Positions 16,271 to 23,719 of a stretch of DNA of 35,212 nucleotides are shown here, in pieces. The stretch's first letter is position 1. Every line of letters starts with the position of its first letter. The notes under the pieces are model-generated. The model searched no databases. It saw nothing but the letters and a program-made list of their open reading frames with translations, and was not told the DNA's origin. Source of the DNA: Nitrososphaerota archaeon (GTDB taxonomy: Archaea; Iainarchaeota; Iainarchaeia; Iainarchaeales; VGJJ01); NCBI GenBank assembly GCA_020053155.1, contig JAGVNS010000158.1, forward strand, positions 1 to 35,212. Reading direction: 5' to 3'. The translations under genes and the position numbers were made by a program.

Positions 16271-17269
16271 ATGCGAATTCTAGTTACGGGAGGGTGTGGT
16301 TTCATTGGAAGTCATTACATTCGAAAGCACCTCCAAACGCATTCAGACGACCAAATCGTCAACCTGGACGCCCTCACGTATGCGGGAAGAAAGGAAAACC
16401 TGTTGGATGTGGAAAATAATTCCCACTACACGTTCATTCATGGAAATATCTGCGACCCCAACATGGTAAAAAAAGCCATGGGGGGGTGCGACCAAGTGGT
16501 TCATTTTGCGGCGGAGACGCAAGTGGATAAGGGGATTGAAGACCCGAGCATTTTTCTCAAAACCAACGTCATGGGAACATATACGTTACTTGAAGAGGCC
16601 CGAAAGCAAAACATCCAAAAATTTATTACAATCTCGACGGATGAAGTGTATGGTCACATTTTGGAGGGAAGCTTCACTGAAAAAAGCCTGCTCAATCCCC
16701 GCAATCCCTACGCGGCATCCAAAGTGGGGGGGGAGCGCTTGGCGTACAGTTATTCCCAAACCTATGGATTGGATGTCTCCATCACCCGATGCTCCAACAA
16801 TTACGGCCCCTACCAATACCCAGACAAGGTCATTCCCGTTTTTCTCATCCGCTTGTTGAGCGGGAAAAAAGTTCCATTGTATGGAGATGGACTTCATGTC
16901 CGGGACTGGTTATATGTTGAAGACCACTGTGCGGGTATCGAACGCGTGCGTGAACGTGGAAAAAAGGGGGAAGTATACAACATTGGCGGGGGAACCGAAA
17001 TGACTAATTTGGAGCTCACCAAAACACTGCTTGCTGCCGTAGGAAAAACAGAAAACGAAATAGAGTGGGTGGAAGATAGGCCTGGGCATGATAGGCGGTA
17101 CAGCTTAGACATTACCAAAATAGCGAATGAATTAGGATACAAGCCTCACTATCCCTTCAAGGAAGGATTGGCCTACACCATTGAGTGGTACAAAAAGAAT
17201 GAAGGATGGTGGATGCCCCTCCTCAACGAAAAAGCATCGTTTGCTACCAACTGGAAAAAGGTGCAATAA
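16271..17269 (+). CDS. rfbB: dTDP-glucose 4,6-dehydratase (RmlB/RfbB)
   Basis: A 332-residue extended short-chain dehydrogenase of normal RmlB length. MRILVTGGCGFIGS is the NAD-binding loop. ISTDEVYG supplies the catalytic Thr123-Asp124-Glu125, and YAASK gives Tyr147 and Lys151. DALTYAGRKENL and RCSNNYGPYQYPDKVIP are hallmark RmlB segments. It converts dTDP-glucose to dTDP-4-keto-6-deoxyglucose in the cytoplasm. I took the ATG at 16271 because it starts exactly at the conserved strand; an in-frame ATG at 16256 would add five residues. It overlaps the nucleotidylyltransferase gene as TAATG, placing the first two steps of the pathway together. UDP-glucose as substrate cannot be excluded. Confidence 0.95.
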   Translation: MRILVTGGCGFIGSHYIRKHLQTHSDDQIVNLDALTYAGRKENLLDVENNSHYTFIHGNICDPNMVKKAMGGCDQVVHFAAETQVDKGIEDPSIFLKTNVMGTYTLLEEARKQNIQKFITISTDEVYGHILEGSFTEKSLLNPRNPYAASKVGGERLAYSYSQTYGLDVSITRCSNNYGPYQYPDKVIPVFLIRLLSGKKVPLYGDGLHVRDWLYVEDHCAGIERVRERGKKGEVYNIGGGTEMTNLELTKTLLAAVGKTENEIEWVEDRPGHDRRYSLDITKIANELGYKPHYPFKEGLAYTIEWYKKNEGWWMPLLNEKASFATNWKKVQ

Positions 17270-18039
17270 TGATGAAAGGAATCATTCTGGCAGGGGGGCA
17301 AGGAACCCGACTTCGACCGTTGACTAAAGTCACAAACAAGCACTTGTTGCCCATCTACAAGTGGCCCATGATATACTACCCCTTGCACACCCTCATTGAT
17401 GCGGGAATAAAGGAAATACTCATCATTTCGGGACAGGACACCCTGCCCGAGCTCATTGATTTGCTTGGAGACGGAAACGATTTTGGGGTGGACCTAACGT
17501 ATAGGGTACAAATGGTTCCCGGGGGAATTCCCCACGCCATTGCAGTCGCTGAAAAGTTTGTGGGAACGGACAAGTTTCTTTCCATCCATGGGGACAACAT
17601 CATCCTGGACAGCGTCCAAAGCCATGTGGAATTGTTCAAGAAAGGAAAAGAGGAATGCCGATTGGTTTTAGTGGAAACAACCCCCGAAGCGGCCCAAAAA
17701 TCGGGTGTGGTAGAATTCGATGCCAAAGGAAACGTAAAAGGATTCGTTGAAAAATCACCCAATCCCCCCAGTCAGTGGGTCGTGACCGGGCTCTACATGT
17801 TAACCCCTGCCGTGTTTGACCTCATCCGCACATTCAAACCCAGTGGGAGGGGAGAAATAGAATCAACCGATTTGTACAACGCGTTTCTGCAGCGCAAAAC
17901 CCTTGCCGTAAGCAAACTCAAAGATGGATGGATTGACGCGGGGACGTTTGACGATTTGGTCACGACCAACCGGTACATGCAGGAACACTTCGAAAAAAGC
18001 GTCTTTGCACCCTATGCGGCAAAGTATTCCAAAGGATAA
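17269..18039 (+). CDS. rfbA: Glucose-1-phosphate thymidylyltransferase (RmlA/SpsI-like)
   Basis: A 256-residue sugar-phosphate nucleotidylyltransferase, shorter than classical RmlA (about 290) and close to the SpsI-like short form. ILAGGQGTRLRPLTKVTNKH is the nucleotide-binding signature. LLPIYKWPMIYYPL, IHGDN with the metal-binding Asp, VEKSPNPPS and WIDAGTFDDL complete the family pattern. It makes dTDP-glucose for the adjacent dehydratase. The start at 17269 overlaps the previous stop as TAATG and has an AAAGGTG ribosome site; ATG 17272 is the next codon. Nucleotide preference (dTTP or UTP) is inferred from the partner gene. Confidence 0.92.
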   Translation: MMKGIILAGGQGTRLRPLTKVTNKHLLPIYKWPMIYYPLHTLIDAGIKEILIISGQDTLPELIDLLGDGNDFGVDLTYRVQMVPGGIPHAIAVAEKFVGTDKFLSIHGDNIILDSVQSHVELFKKGKEECRLVLVETTPEAAQKSGVVEFDAKGNVKGFVEKSPNPPSQWVVTGLYMLTPAVFDLIRTFKPSGRGEIESTDLYNAFLQRKTLAVSKLKDGWIDAGTFDDLVTTNRYMQEHFEKSVFAPYAAKYSKG

Positions 18040-18053
18040 AAACGAGGAACAGC

Positions 18054-18452
18054 ATGAAAATCTTCGTCATTGGCCCCGTAGCCCCATACAAAGGGGGAAT
18101 TTCCCATTCTGGAACGCAGATGTGTCAAAATCTGGCAAAAAAACACGATGTAACCGCCATCTCATTCACACGGATGTATCCTAAACTCCTGTTCAAGGAT
18201 TCCCCTTACGAAAAAGACGCTAAGGAAAACCACCATTTCAAAACCGTCACCATGATTGATGCACTCAATCCATTTACGTGGCATGACACGGTCCAGTTTA
18301 TCAAAAAGGAAAAACCAGACCGCGTGATTTTCCAGTGGTGGACCACCTACCTCACGGCGTGCTTTTGGTACATTGAAAAACGAATCAAAAAACACACGAG
18401 GACAGGGGTCATTTTGCAGAACGTTTTTCCCCACATGGGGGATGATGAATGA
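18054..18452 (+). CDS. N-terminal lobe of a split GT4 glycosyltransferase
   Basis: A 132-residue protein consisting only of a GT-B N-terminal lobe: MKIFVIGPVAPYKGGISHSG carries the glycine-rich loop, then IFQWWTTYLTACF and LQNVFPHMGDDE. GT4 enzymes continue past this NVxPH motif, but here the frame stops at 18450-18452. The C-terminal lobe begins in another frame at 18449 with an ATGA overlap. The boundary sits in GATGATGAATGATG, a slippery repeat. The gene may be a truly split two-subunit enzyme, a frameshifted gene or a sequence error. It follows rmlB-rmlA and has GAGGAA before its ATG. Confidence 0.75.
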   Translation: MKIFVIGPVAPYKGGISHSGTQMCQNLAKKHDVTAISFTRMYPKLLFKDSPYEKDAKENHHFKTVTMIDALNPFTWHDTVQFIKKEKPDRVIFQWWTTYLTACFWYIEKRIKKHTRTGVILQNVFPHMGDDE

Positions 18453-19228
18453 TGGGCTTCGTGGAATTCTTCCATGGGAAGCACTTTTCGTGGATTCACA
18501 AAGGCTTAGCTAAAAAGTTCCTCACCAACGCCGATTATTTGTGCGCCATGTCCAGCGCGGACCAAAAAATGGTCCAGAAAGAACTCCCCCACGCAAAAGT
18601 AGCATTTTTTATCGAACCCCCTTACTCCAATCCGGCCGCAGAGGCAAATGTTTTCTCCAAAAAAGAATCCAAAAAATGGTTAGGGGTATCCCCAACGGAC
18701 TCCATCATTCTTTTTTTTGGATTTATTCGCCCGTACAAGGGACTCATGTACCTGATTCGTGCCCTTCCCCGAATTTTGGAAAAGAAACCAAACACCAAAC
18801 TAGTCATTCAAGGGGTTTTCTGGAAAGACAGGCAAAAATATTTTGATGAGATTGAAAAACTGGGACTGAAAGAACACATTTTGATTCGAGAGGGATACGT
18901 GGCAGGAGATGACCGAGCGCGCGTATTCTATTCCGCGGACGTAGTGGTCATGCCCTATTTGAACATTTCTGAATCCGCCATTATTCCCTTGCCTTGGGGA
19001 TTTGGAATACCCATCATTTGTACATCCGTGGGAGGGAACGTGGATTGGATTGAGGATGGGGTGGATGGGTACTTAGTCCCCCCCCGGGATTCAACATCAT
19101 TGGCCGATGCAGTGCTAAAATTTTACTCCCAAAAAATGGAGAAAAAATTCAAAGCAGGAATGGGCAAAAAAATGAAGAAAATGAAGTGGGGTCCCACTCA
19201 TGAAAGAGTGGTTCTGGGGAACTTTTAG
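18449..19228 (+). CDS. C-terminal lobe of a split GT4 glycosyltransferase
   Basis: A 259-residue protein holding the rest of the GT4 fold. IHKGLAKKFLTNADYLCAMS normally belongs to the end of the N-terminal lobe. IILFFGFIRPYKGLMYLIRA begins the donor lobe, and ISESAIIPLPWGFGIPII replaces the usual EX7E loop. GGNVDWIEDGVDGYLVPP matches the sugar-nucleotide edge. Together with the 132-residue upstream piece the total is about 390 residues, the normal size of one GT4. It overlaps that piece as ATGA and is in the -1 frame. Functional only if both chains associate or frameshifting joins them. It lies directly before a sugar aminotransferase, so the donor may be an amino-deoxy sugar. Confidence 0.78.
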   Translation: MMGFVEFFHGKHFSWIHKGLAKKFLTNADYLCAMSSADQKMVQKELPHAKVAFFIEPPYSNPAAEANVFSKKESKKWLGVSPTDSIILFFGFIRPYKGLMYLIRALPRILEKKPNTKLVIQGVFWKDRQKYFDEIEKLGLKEHILIREGYVAGDDRARVFYSADVVVMPYLNISESAIIPLPWGFGIPIICTSVGGNVDWIEDGVDGYLVPPRDSTSLADAVLKFYSQKMEKKFKAGMGKKMKKMKWGPTHERVVLGNF

Positions 19229-19236
19229 CATGAAAA

Positions 19237-19242
19237 AAGGAG
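19237..19242 (+). promoter_or_regulatory. Shine-Dalgarno site deciding the 19251 start
   Basis: AAGGAG located 8 nt before the ATG at 19251. It lies downstream of the alternative ATGs at 19200 and 19230, so it can only serve the 19251 start. Confidence 0.7.
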
Positions 19243-19250
19243 AATCGGGC

Positions 19251-20351
19251 ATGAACAAAATTCCAGTGACACAGTACACGGAAGCGGGAAACGAAATGAA
19301 ATACTTGAAACAGGTCATCGACTCCAAATGGTTGGGCGGCGGTCCCTTCGTTGAGAAGTTTGAGAAAACTTTTACCCAATATTGCGACATGAAGTATGGA
19401 TGTGCGGTTTCAAATGGAACAAATGCGCTGTACCTCATTCTCAAAACCCTTGGAATTGGACCTGGGGATGAGGTCATTGTGCCGGATCAAACGTTTATTA
19501 CTCCTGCGAGTATGACGTTGCACGCGGGGGGGAAACCCGTGAGCGTGGACGTGCAGCCGGATACATTCAACATGGACCCCACTCAAGTCGAGAAAGCCAT
19601 CACGCGCAAAACAAAAGCCATTGTGGGGGTAGACATGCTGGGGCATCCCGCGGATTGGGACGAGTTGAATGAAATCGCCACCAAACATGGTATCATGCTC
19701 ATTGAGGATGCGGCGGAGGCCCATGGAGCATTGTACAAAAAAAGAAAAACGGGCTCGCTATCTCCCATTACGATGTTTTCGTTCTATGGAAACAAAACCA
19801 TTACCACGGGAGAGGGGGGGATGATTCTCTCAAACGACAACGAATTCATTGAAAAGTGCTTTTTGACGCGGGGTCATGGGATGCGACCAGAGAAACGGTA
19901 CTGGCATGACGTGATGGGGTACAATTACCGCATGACCGATTTGCAAGCCGCGGTGGGATTGGCCCAATTCGAAAAAATAGAGACGTTTCTTTCCGCCAAA
20001 CGAAACGTGGCACGCCAGTATGCGGAACGATTGTCTAAAATTCCGGGCATTGATATTCCGATGGTGCGCCCGTATGCTACGCACTCATACTGGATGTATC
20101 AAATCAACGTAAACAAACCCTTTCCCATTTCACGTGATGCACTCGCAACAGAATTGGGGAAACGAAACATTGACACGCGAAGGGCGTTCTATTCGGTTCA
20201 CGTACAGCCTCCGTATGCGCAGAAAGGGGCGTTCCCCAATAGCAACCGGTGTTCGGAGACCGGACTCATGCTCCCCATCGGAGCCAATTTGACAGGCGAA
20301 CAGGTGGAATACGTGTGTGATGGGATTGAAGACAGTGCTAGGCACCGCTGA
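19251..20351 (+). CDS. DegT/DnrJ/EryC1/StrS-family sugar aminotransferase (VioA/perosamine-synthase-like)
   Basis: A 366-residue PLP enzyme. GCAVSNGTNALYLIL binds the cofactor phosphate, IEDAAEAHGA carries the PLP-pyridine Asp153, and FSFYGNKTITTGEGGM places the Schiff-base Lys182. YNYRMTDLQAAVGLAQ is the next family block. The SFYGNKTITTGEGG form is typical of enzymes that aminate C4 of 4-keto-6-deoxy sugars. With rmlA and rmlB upstream it probably makes dTDP-4-amino-4,6-dideoxyglucose or an epimer, using glutamate. No rmlC, rmlD or acetyltransferase is in the window. I chose the 19251 start for its ribosome site. The 3' end overlaps the leftward GT2 gene by 14 bp. Confidence 0.9.
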   Translation: MNKIPVTQYTEAGNEMKYLKQVIDSKWLGGGPFVEKFEKTFTQYCDMKYGCAVSNGTNALYLILKTLGIGPGDEVIVPDQTFITPASMTLHAGGKPVSVDVQPDTFNMDPTQVEKAITRKTKAIVGVDMLGHPADWDELNEIATKHGIMLIEDAAEAHGALYKKRKTGSLSPITMFSFYGNKTITTGEGGMILSNDNEFIEKCFLTRGHGMRPEKRYWHDVMGYNYRMTDLQAAVGLAQFEKIETFLSAKRNVARQYAERLSKIPGIDIPMVRPYATHSYWMYQINVNKPFPISRDALATELGKRNIDTRRAFYSVHVQPPYAQKGAFPNSNRCSETGLMLPIGANLTGEQVEYVCDGIEDSARHR

Positions 20352-21132
20352 AGGATGCGTTGCGAATGACTTCAACGAGTTGATGCCAAACTGGATTTTT
20401 GTTTCCGAGTGTGGGGGGGTGGGTGCGCACGCGCCAAATGTTTTGAAAGAAATTAATCATCGTTGGAATAAGTTTCACGGAACTGTTTCCCCGCTCATAC
20501 CATATTACGGGCACCTCTGAAATTTTTAGTCCGTGAATTTGAGCAGAAAACATTAATTCGGTTTCAAAGAAAAACCACGAATCACGAACATCTCCCAAGA
20601 TGGGCAAAATGCGCGCGCGGTTAAATCCCTTGAACCCACATTGCGGGTCTGAAAAAGTAGCCCCCAAAAAAAAACGAAGAACAACCCCCGTATATACCTT
20701 TGAAACCAGCAAGCGAATAGGGTCCCGTACGATTTTAGATTGGGGATGATATCGTGAGCCACTCACCAAATCGCTACCTTTTTTTAGTTCATGAATGAGA
20801 GAAGAAACCCCCCCCACTTCCGTTGCGAGGTCCGCATCCATATAAACTACATAATCCGCATCATTTTCCCACAATCCATTGAGGATGGCACTCCCTTTCC
20901 CGGGCGTATTTACGTGCGTGATTCGAACATTTGTCCAGAGCGCGGCGATTTCTTTCAATTCATTCCACGAGGAGGGTGGTTTTCCATTGTACGCAAGGGT
21001 TACGCGCCAACGCACATCGCGAAGGGATTTTTTACATTCCCCCATGATTTGGGGGAGATTGGCACGAACATCCGAAACGTTTCCTGCATAGGTGGCAAGT
21101 AAAATATCCACGCTGGCCTGAGGGTGTACCAT
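20338..21132 (-). CDS. GT2 glycosyltransferase, soluble dolichyl-phosphate-sugar-synthase-like
   Basis: A 264-residue GT-A enzyme without membrane anchor. VDILLATYAGN starts the fold, TPGKGSAILNGL binds the nucleotide, YVVYMDADLATEV gives the DAD metal motif, and FSDPQCGFKGFNR is the acceptor-side block typical of ALG5/dolichyl-phosphoglucose synthases. LIPTMINFFQNIWRVR near the C-terminus resembles the amphipathic end seen in that group. It is transcribed alone, opposite to its neighbours. A TATA-like TTTTAATAGG lies about 26 nt before the ATG, giving a probable leaderless message. It is the third polyprenyl-phosphate-sugar-synthase-like protein in the window. Confidence 0.88.
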   Translation of the reverse strand: MVHPQASVDILLATYAGNVSDVRANLPQIMGECKKSLRDVRWRVTLAYNGKPPSSWNELKEIAALWTNVRITHVNTPGKGSAILNGLWENDADYVVYMDADLATEVGGVSSLIHELKKGSDLVSGSRYHPQSKIVRDPIRLLVSKVYTGVVLRFFLGATFSDPQCGFKGFNRARILPILGDVRDSWFFFETELMFSAQIHGLKISEVPVIWYERGNSSVKLIPTMINFFQNIWRVRTHPPTLGNKNPVWHQLVEVIRNASFSGA

Positions 21133-21134
21133 AG

Positions 21135-21164
21135 GGTTTCTAAACCTCTGACCTATTAAAATAG
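21135..21164. promoter_or_regulatory. Overlapping divergent TATA-like boxes
   Basis: TTTTAATAGG (21153-21162, minus strand) is about 26 nt from the leftward ATG at 21132. TTCTAAA (about 21136-21142, plus strand) is about 29-32 nt from the rightward ATG at 21171. Only 38 bp separate the two start codons, so each box lies in the initiation zone of the other gene. Confidence 0.45.
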
Positions 21165-21170
21165 GAGAGG

Positions 21171-22055
21171 ATGACCACCATTTTTCTGACGGGAGGGAGC
21201 GGGGAAATAGGGAGTGTGCTCATTCGTGAACTGGCTCCTTCGCACAAAATTAAAGCCCTTTTTTTGAATGCACCCGGAGCATTTACACATGCCCATGTCG
21301 AATGGGTTCAGGGAGATGTTACCCAACCATGGACGTATGAATCCCACTTGAAAGGAGTGAATAAAATTGTTCATCTCGCGGCCCAATTACGCGGGGGAAA
21401 AAACGAATCGTATGAAAAGGTCAACGTGAAAGGTACGCTTGAATTAGTGAAAATGGCACACGAAAAGGGCGCACGGCATGCCATTATCGCGAGTAGTGCG
21501 TCAATAACCCAAAAACCCCTTTCCCTGTATGCCCAATCAAAAAAGAAAATGGAAGAACGCCTGCGTCACGCACAAATGCCCGTGACCATCATCCGCCCCA
21601 CATTAGTGTACGGCCCCCACTCTCGCTACATTCAGTTGTTTCAAAAATGGGTGGAGGGACCGCTGCCCCTTTTTTTTCTCCCCAACAATGGAATGGCCGA
21701 CATTCGTCCGGTGCACGTGAATGATGTTTCGCATGCCATTCATGCGTTAGTCAAAAAACCCCCCAACGGAAACAAGACGTATGACATTTGTCCGCGGACC
21801 CCTTTTACCCTGCGTCAAATAATTGAAACGGTCATGGAAGCACGTGGGATAAAAAAGCCCCTGGTGGGGGTGGGGGAAGGAACGTATGCACCCATCCTCG
21901 CGCTTCTTCAGAAATGCAGGATTCCCATCCCTTCCCTTTTTTCCACTTGGGTTGCGGGGGGAAATGGGTATACCGTAAACCCCGAACCCTTTTGGGAGGC
22001 GTATGGCATTCCTTTTATTGACCCGCGAGAAGGGATTCAAAGGTGCGTGAAATGA
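21171..22055 (+). CDS. NAD-dependent sugar epimerase/dehydratase family protein
   Basis: A 294-residue extended short-chain dehydrogenase. FLTGGSGEIGSVLI (5-18) is the TGxxGxxG NAD loop, KIVHLAAQ is strand 4, ASSASITQKP holds the catalytic Ser/Thr region, and YAQSKKK is the YxxxK pair. IIRPTLVYGP and DIRPVHVNDV are usual family blocks. It probably interconverts or reduces a nucleotide sugar or a polyprenol-linked sugar. The family is broad and specificity cannot be read. The lack of a DEVYG motif argues against a 4,6-dehydratase. GGAGAGG lies immediately before the ATG, too close for an ideal ribosome site. It overlaps the next gene by ATGA. Confidence 0.85.
   Translation: MTTIFLTGGSGEIGSVLIRELAPSHKIKALFLNAPGAFTHAHVEWVQGDVTQPWTYESHLKGVNKIVHLAAQLRGGKNESYEKVNVKGTLELVKMAHEKGARHAIIASSASITQKPLSLYAQSKKKMEERLRHAQMPVTIIRPTLVYGPHSRYIQLFQKWVEGPLPLFFLPNNGMADIRPVHVNDVSHAIHALVKKPPNGNKTYDICPRTPFTLRQIIETVMEARGIKKPLVGVGEGTYAPILALLQKCRIPIPSLFSTWVAGGNGYTVNPEPFWEAYGIPFIDPREGIQRCVK
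22041..22045 (+). promoter_or_regulatory. Shine-Dalgarno site for the 22052 start
   Basis: AGGTG located 6 nt before the ATG at 22052, inside the end of the epimerase gene. It supports 22052 over the GTG at 22043, which would overlap the site itself. Confidence 0.6.
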
Positions 22056-23689
22056 CGTTCTCTCTTTTACTCGACATAGATGCGATTGCGTGGAAAAAAA
22101 TGGAATGGGGGACTTTTTTCATTGGGTTATGGGTCATTCTGGGGGTGTGGGCCGGAATGGCAGGAGTGCTTTCCCCCCTCATTCCCATTCTCGCGCTCAT
22201 ACTAACGTTTCTTTTTTTTAATGGTCATGAAAAAATAAAAAAAGAAAATACGGTTCCCACAAACGGACTTTTGTTTTTTTCAGCTCTTCTCATTATTGGT
22301 TTTTCATTTGTCTTGTTTGGGGTGCAGGGGGGATTTGATTTGAGCGCGGATACCGCTCCCGTGGTGGCGGCGCAGCTCATTTCATCCAAAATCCCCCTCA
22401 CGTATGCGCCCTATTCTTCCCTCCCATTTGTCTATCCTCCGGGTTTGCCAGTAGTGGCGGCCCAAGTAGGAATAGTTGGAATTCCCATTCACCAAATCGT
22501 TTGGGCGTTGGGTTTGGTTGGGTTTTTGCTTTTGATGTGGAGCGTAACGCGCTGGGTTTGGGCTGTGGGGCAAAAGGACATTCGTTTGGCGTGGGTGGTT
22601 CCTGCGCTTTTTCTCACATTGCGACTGCCCATGCAGAATATTTTGACGGGGGAGTATGCATTCGTTTTAGGCATGGGTCTGGGTGTGAGTGCGTGGAATA
22701 GTGGGAACGATTCCCCAAAGTCGACCCTTCACACCATTGTTTTGCTGGCCGCATCTTTTTTGGTTCACCCGTATGCAGGAATTGTTTCGTTTGTGGGTTT
22801 GTTTTTTTCTGAAATGGTTTTTCGCCCTTCTATTGATTGGAAAAAATGGGTAAAGTTGGGGGTGGGGGTGGGAGTATTTTTCATTCCATATTTGGTTCAG
22901 CTGGCTGCATTGAGAAATTTTCCCCCCGCTGAAATTCCTCTTGGGAGTCTGAATCTGGGTTCCCTGGTTCCAATGGTTTCTCTGGTGGGGTTGATTCCTT
23001 TTTTGGTTTGTTTTATTTTGCTTGTTTTGGGTTTTTTTCGCAGGCAAATGGGAAAAGGAACGCTCTCGCCCCAAGAAAAAGTGTTGGGGAGATTTGTACT
23101 TTTAGGAATAATTGGATTTTTACTCGGAAATGTCAAACCCGAATGGGTGATGGGGCCCAAATTTCTTTTGCTGACATGCATTGGGTTAGTAGGGTGGGGG
23201 TCGCTCCGTCTTTCTCCATTGTTGACGGGTAGAGTCGTTCAAGCCGGTGCGCTGGGGTTGGTACTTTTGGGCGTGCTCGTAGTAGGTACCTCCCCCACGA
23301 TGCAGGGATATGTCACGGGTTCTAAACTCACATTGGGGGAAGCGCACGCTGCCGAATGGATTCGAGAATATGTTCCCCTACATTCCCGCGTGTGGTTTTT
23401 GTCGGATGGGGAAGGGAAGATGGGGGAATATTCCAAAACCATTCCTTCCGACATGGTCCAATCGCACTATTTCAATTACACCCTGCTCCATGGAATTTTA
23501 ACCCCGGAGGTAGACCGAATCATTTCAACCGCTTCCACTTCCAATCGCATTCGTAAAAGTCAACAATACGTTCCCCTTTCCCTATTTGAGCCGGAATATG
23601 TACTAGTTGATACGCGGATTTTTCCCCCTCTAACTAAAACTCCCCTCGGGGAGAAGGATGGGTTTGTCATTTACGCCCTGCAAAAATAG
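22052..23689 (+). CDS. Large polytopic membrane protein, glycosyltransferase-like
   Basis: A 545-residue protein with about a dozen hydrophobic segments spread through the first 425 residues and a soluble C-terminal part of about 110 residues. GGFDLSADTAPVVAAQLI and LPFVYPPGLPVVAAQ, after the third span, resemble the external acidic and YPPG loops found in many archaeal GT-C-like proteins. I see no definitive catalytic motif. The C-terminal EWIREYVPLHSRVWFLSDGE resembles the soluble tail of similar proteins. It overlaps the epimerase gene by ATGA, so a role in the same glycan pathway is likely. Transport or glycan polymerisation are alternatives. Confidence 0.65.
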   Translation: MTFSLLLDIDAIAWKKMEWGTFFIGLWVILGVWAGMAGVLSPLIPILALILTFLFFNGHEKIKKENTVPTNGLLFFSALLIIGFSFVLFGVQGGFDLSADTAPVVAAQLISSKIPLTYAPYSSLPFVYPPGLPVVAAQVGIVGIPIHQIVWALGLVGFLLLMWSVTRWVWAVGQKDIRLAWVVPALFLTLRLPMQNILTGEYAFVLGMGLGVSAWNSGNDSPKSTLHTIVLLAASFLVHPYAGIVSFVGLFFSEMVFRPSIDWKKWVKLGVGVGVFFIPYLVQLAALRNFPPAEIPLGSLNLGSLVPMVSLVGLIPFLVCFILLVLGFFRRQMGKGTLSPQEKVLGRFVLLGIIGFLLGNVKPEWVMGPKFLLLTCIGLVGWGSLRLSPLLTGRVVQAGALGLVLLGVLVVGTSPTMQGYVTGSKLTLGEAHAAEWIREYVPLHSRVWFLSDGEGKMGEYSKTIPSDMVQSHYFNYTLLHGILTPEVDRIISTASTSNRIRKSQQYVPLSLFEPEYVLVDTRIFPPLTKTPLGEKDGFVIYALQK

Positions 23690-23719
23690 TCTTTTGTGCC
23701 CATTTGAAGGTCGTTTTTG

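Noticed and set aside
16149..16283. A 44-residue plus-strand frame with a hydrophobic stretch (GIAIIVPIAYIIAS) just before rfbB.
   Set aside because: It runs through the rfbB TATA-like box and over its start codons, and it has no promoter or ribosome site of its own.
22501..23181. Long minus-strand frames opposite the 22052 membrane protein.
   Set aside because: They are rich in Asn, Lys, Thr and Pro, as expected for the antisense of a hydrophobic protein, and have no start signals.
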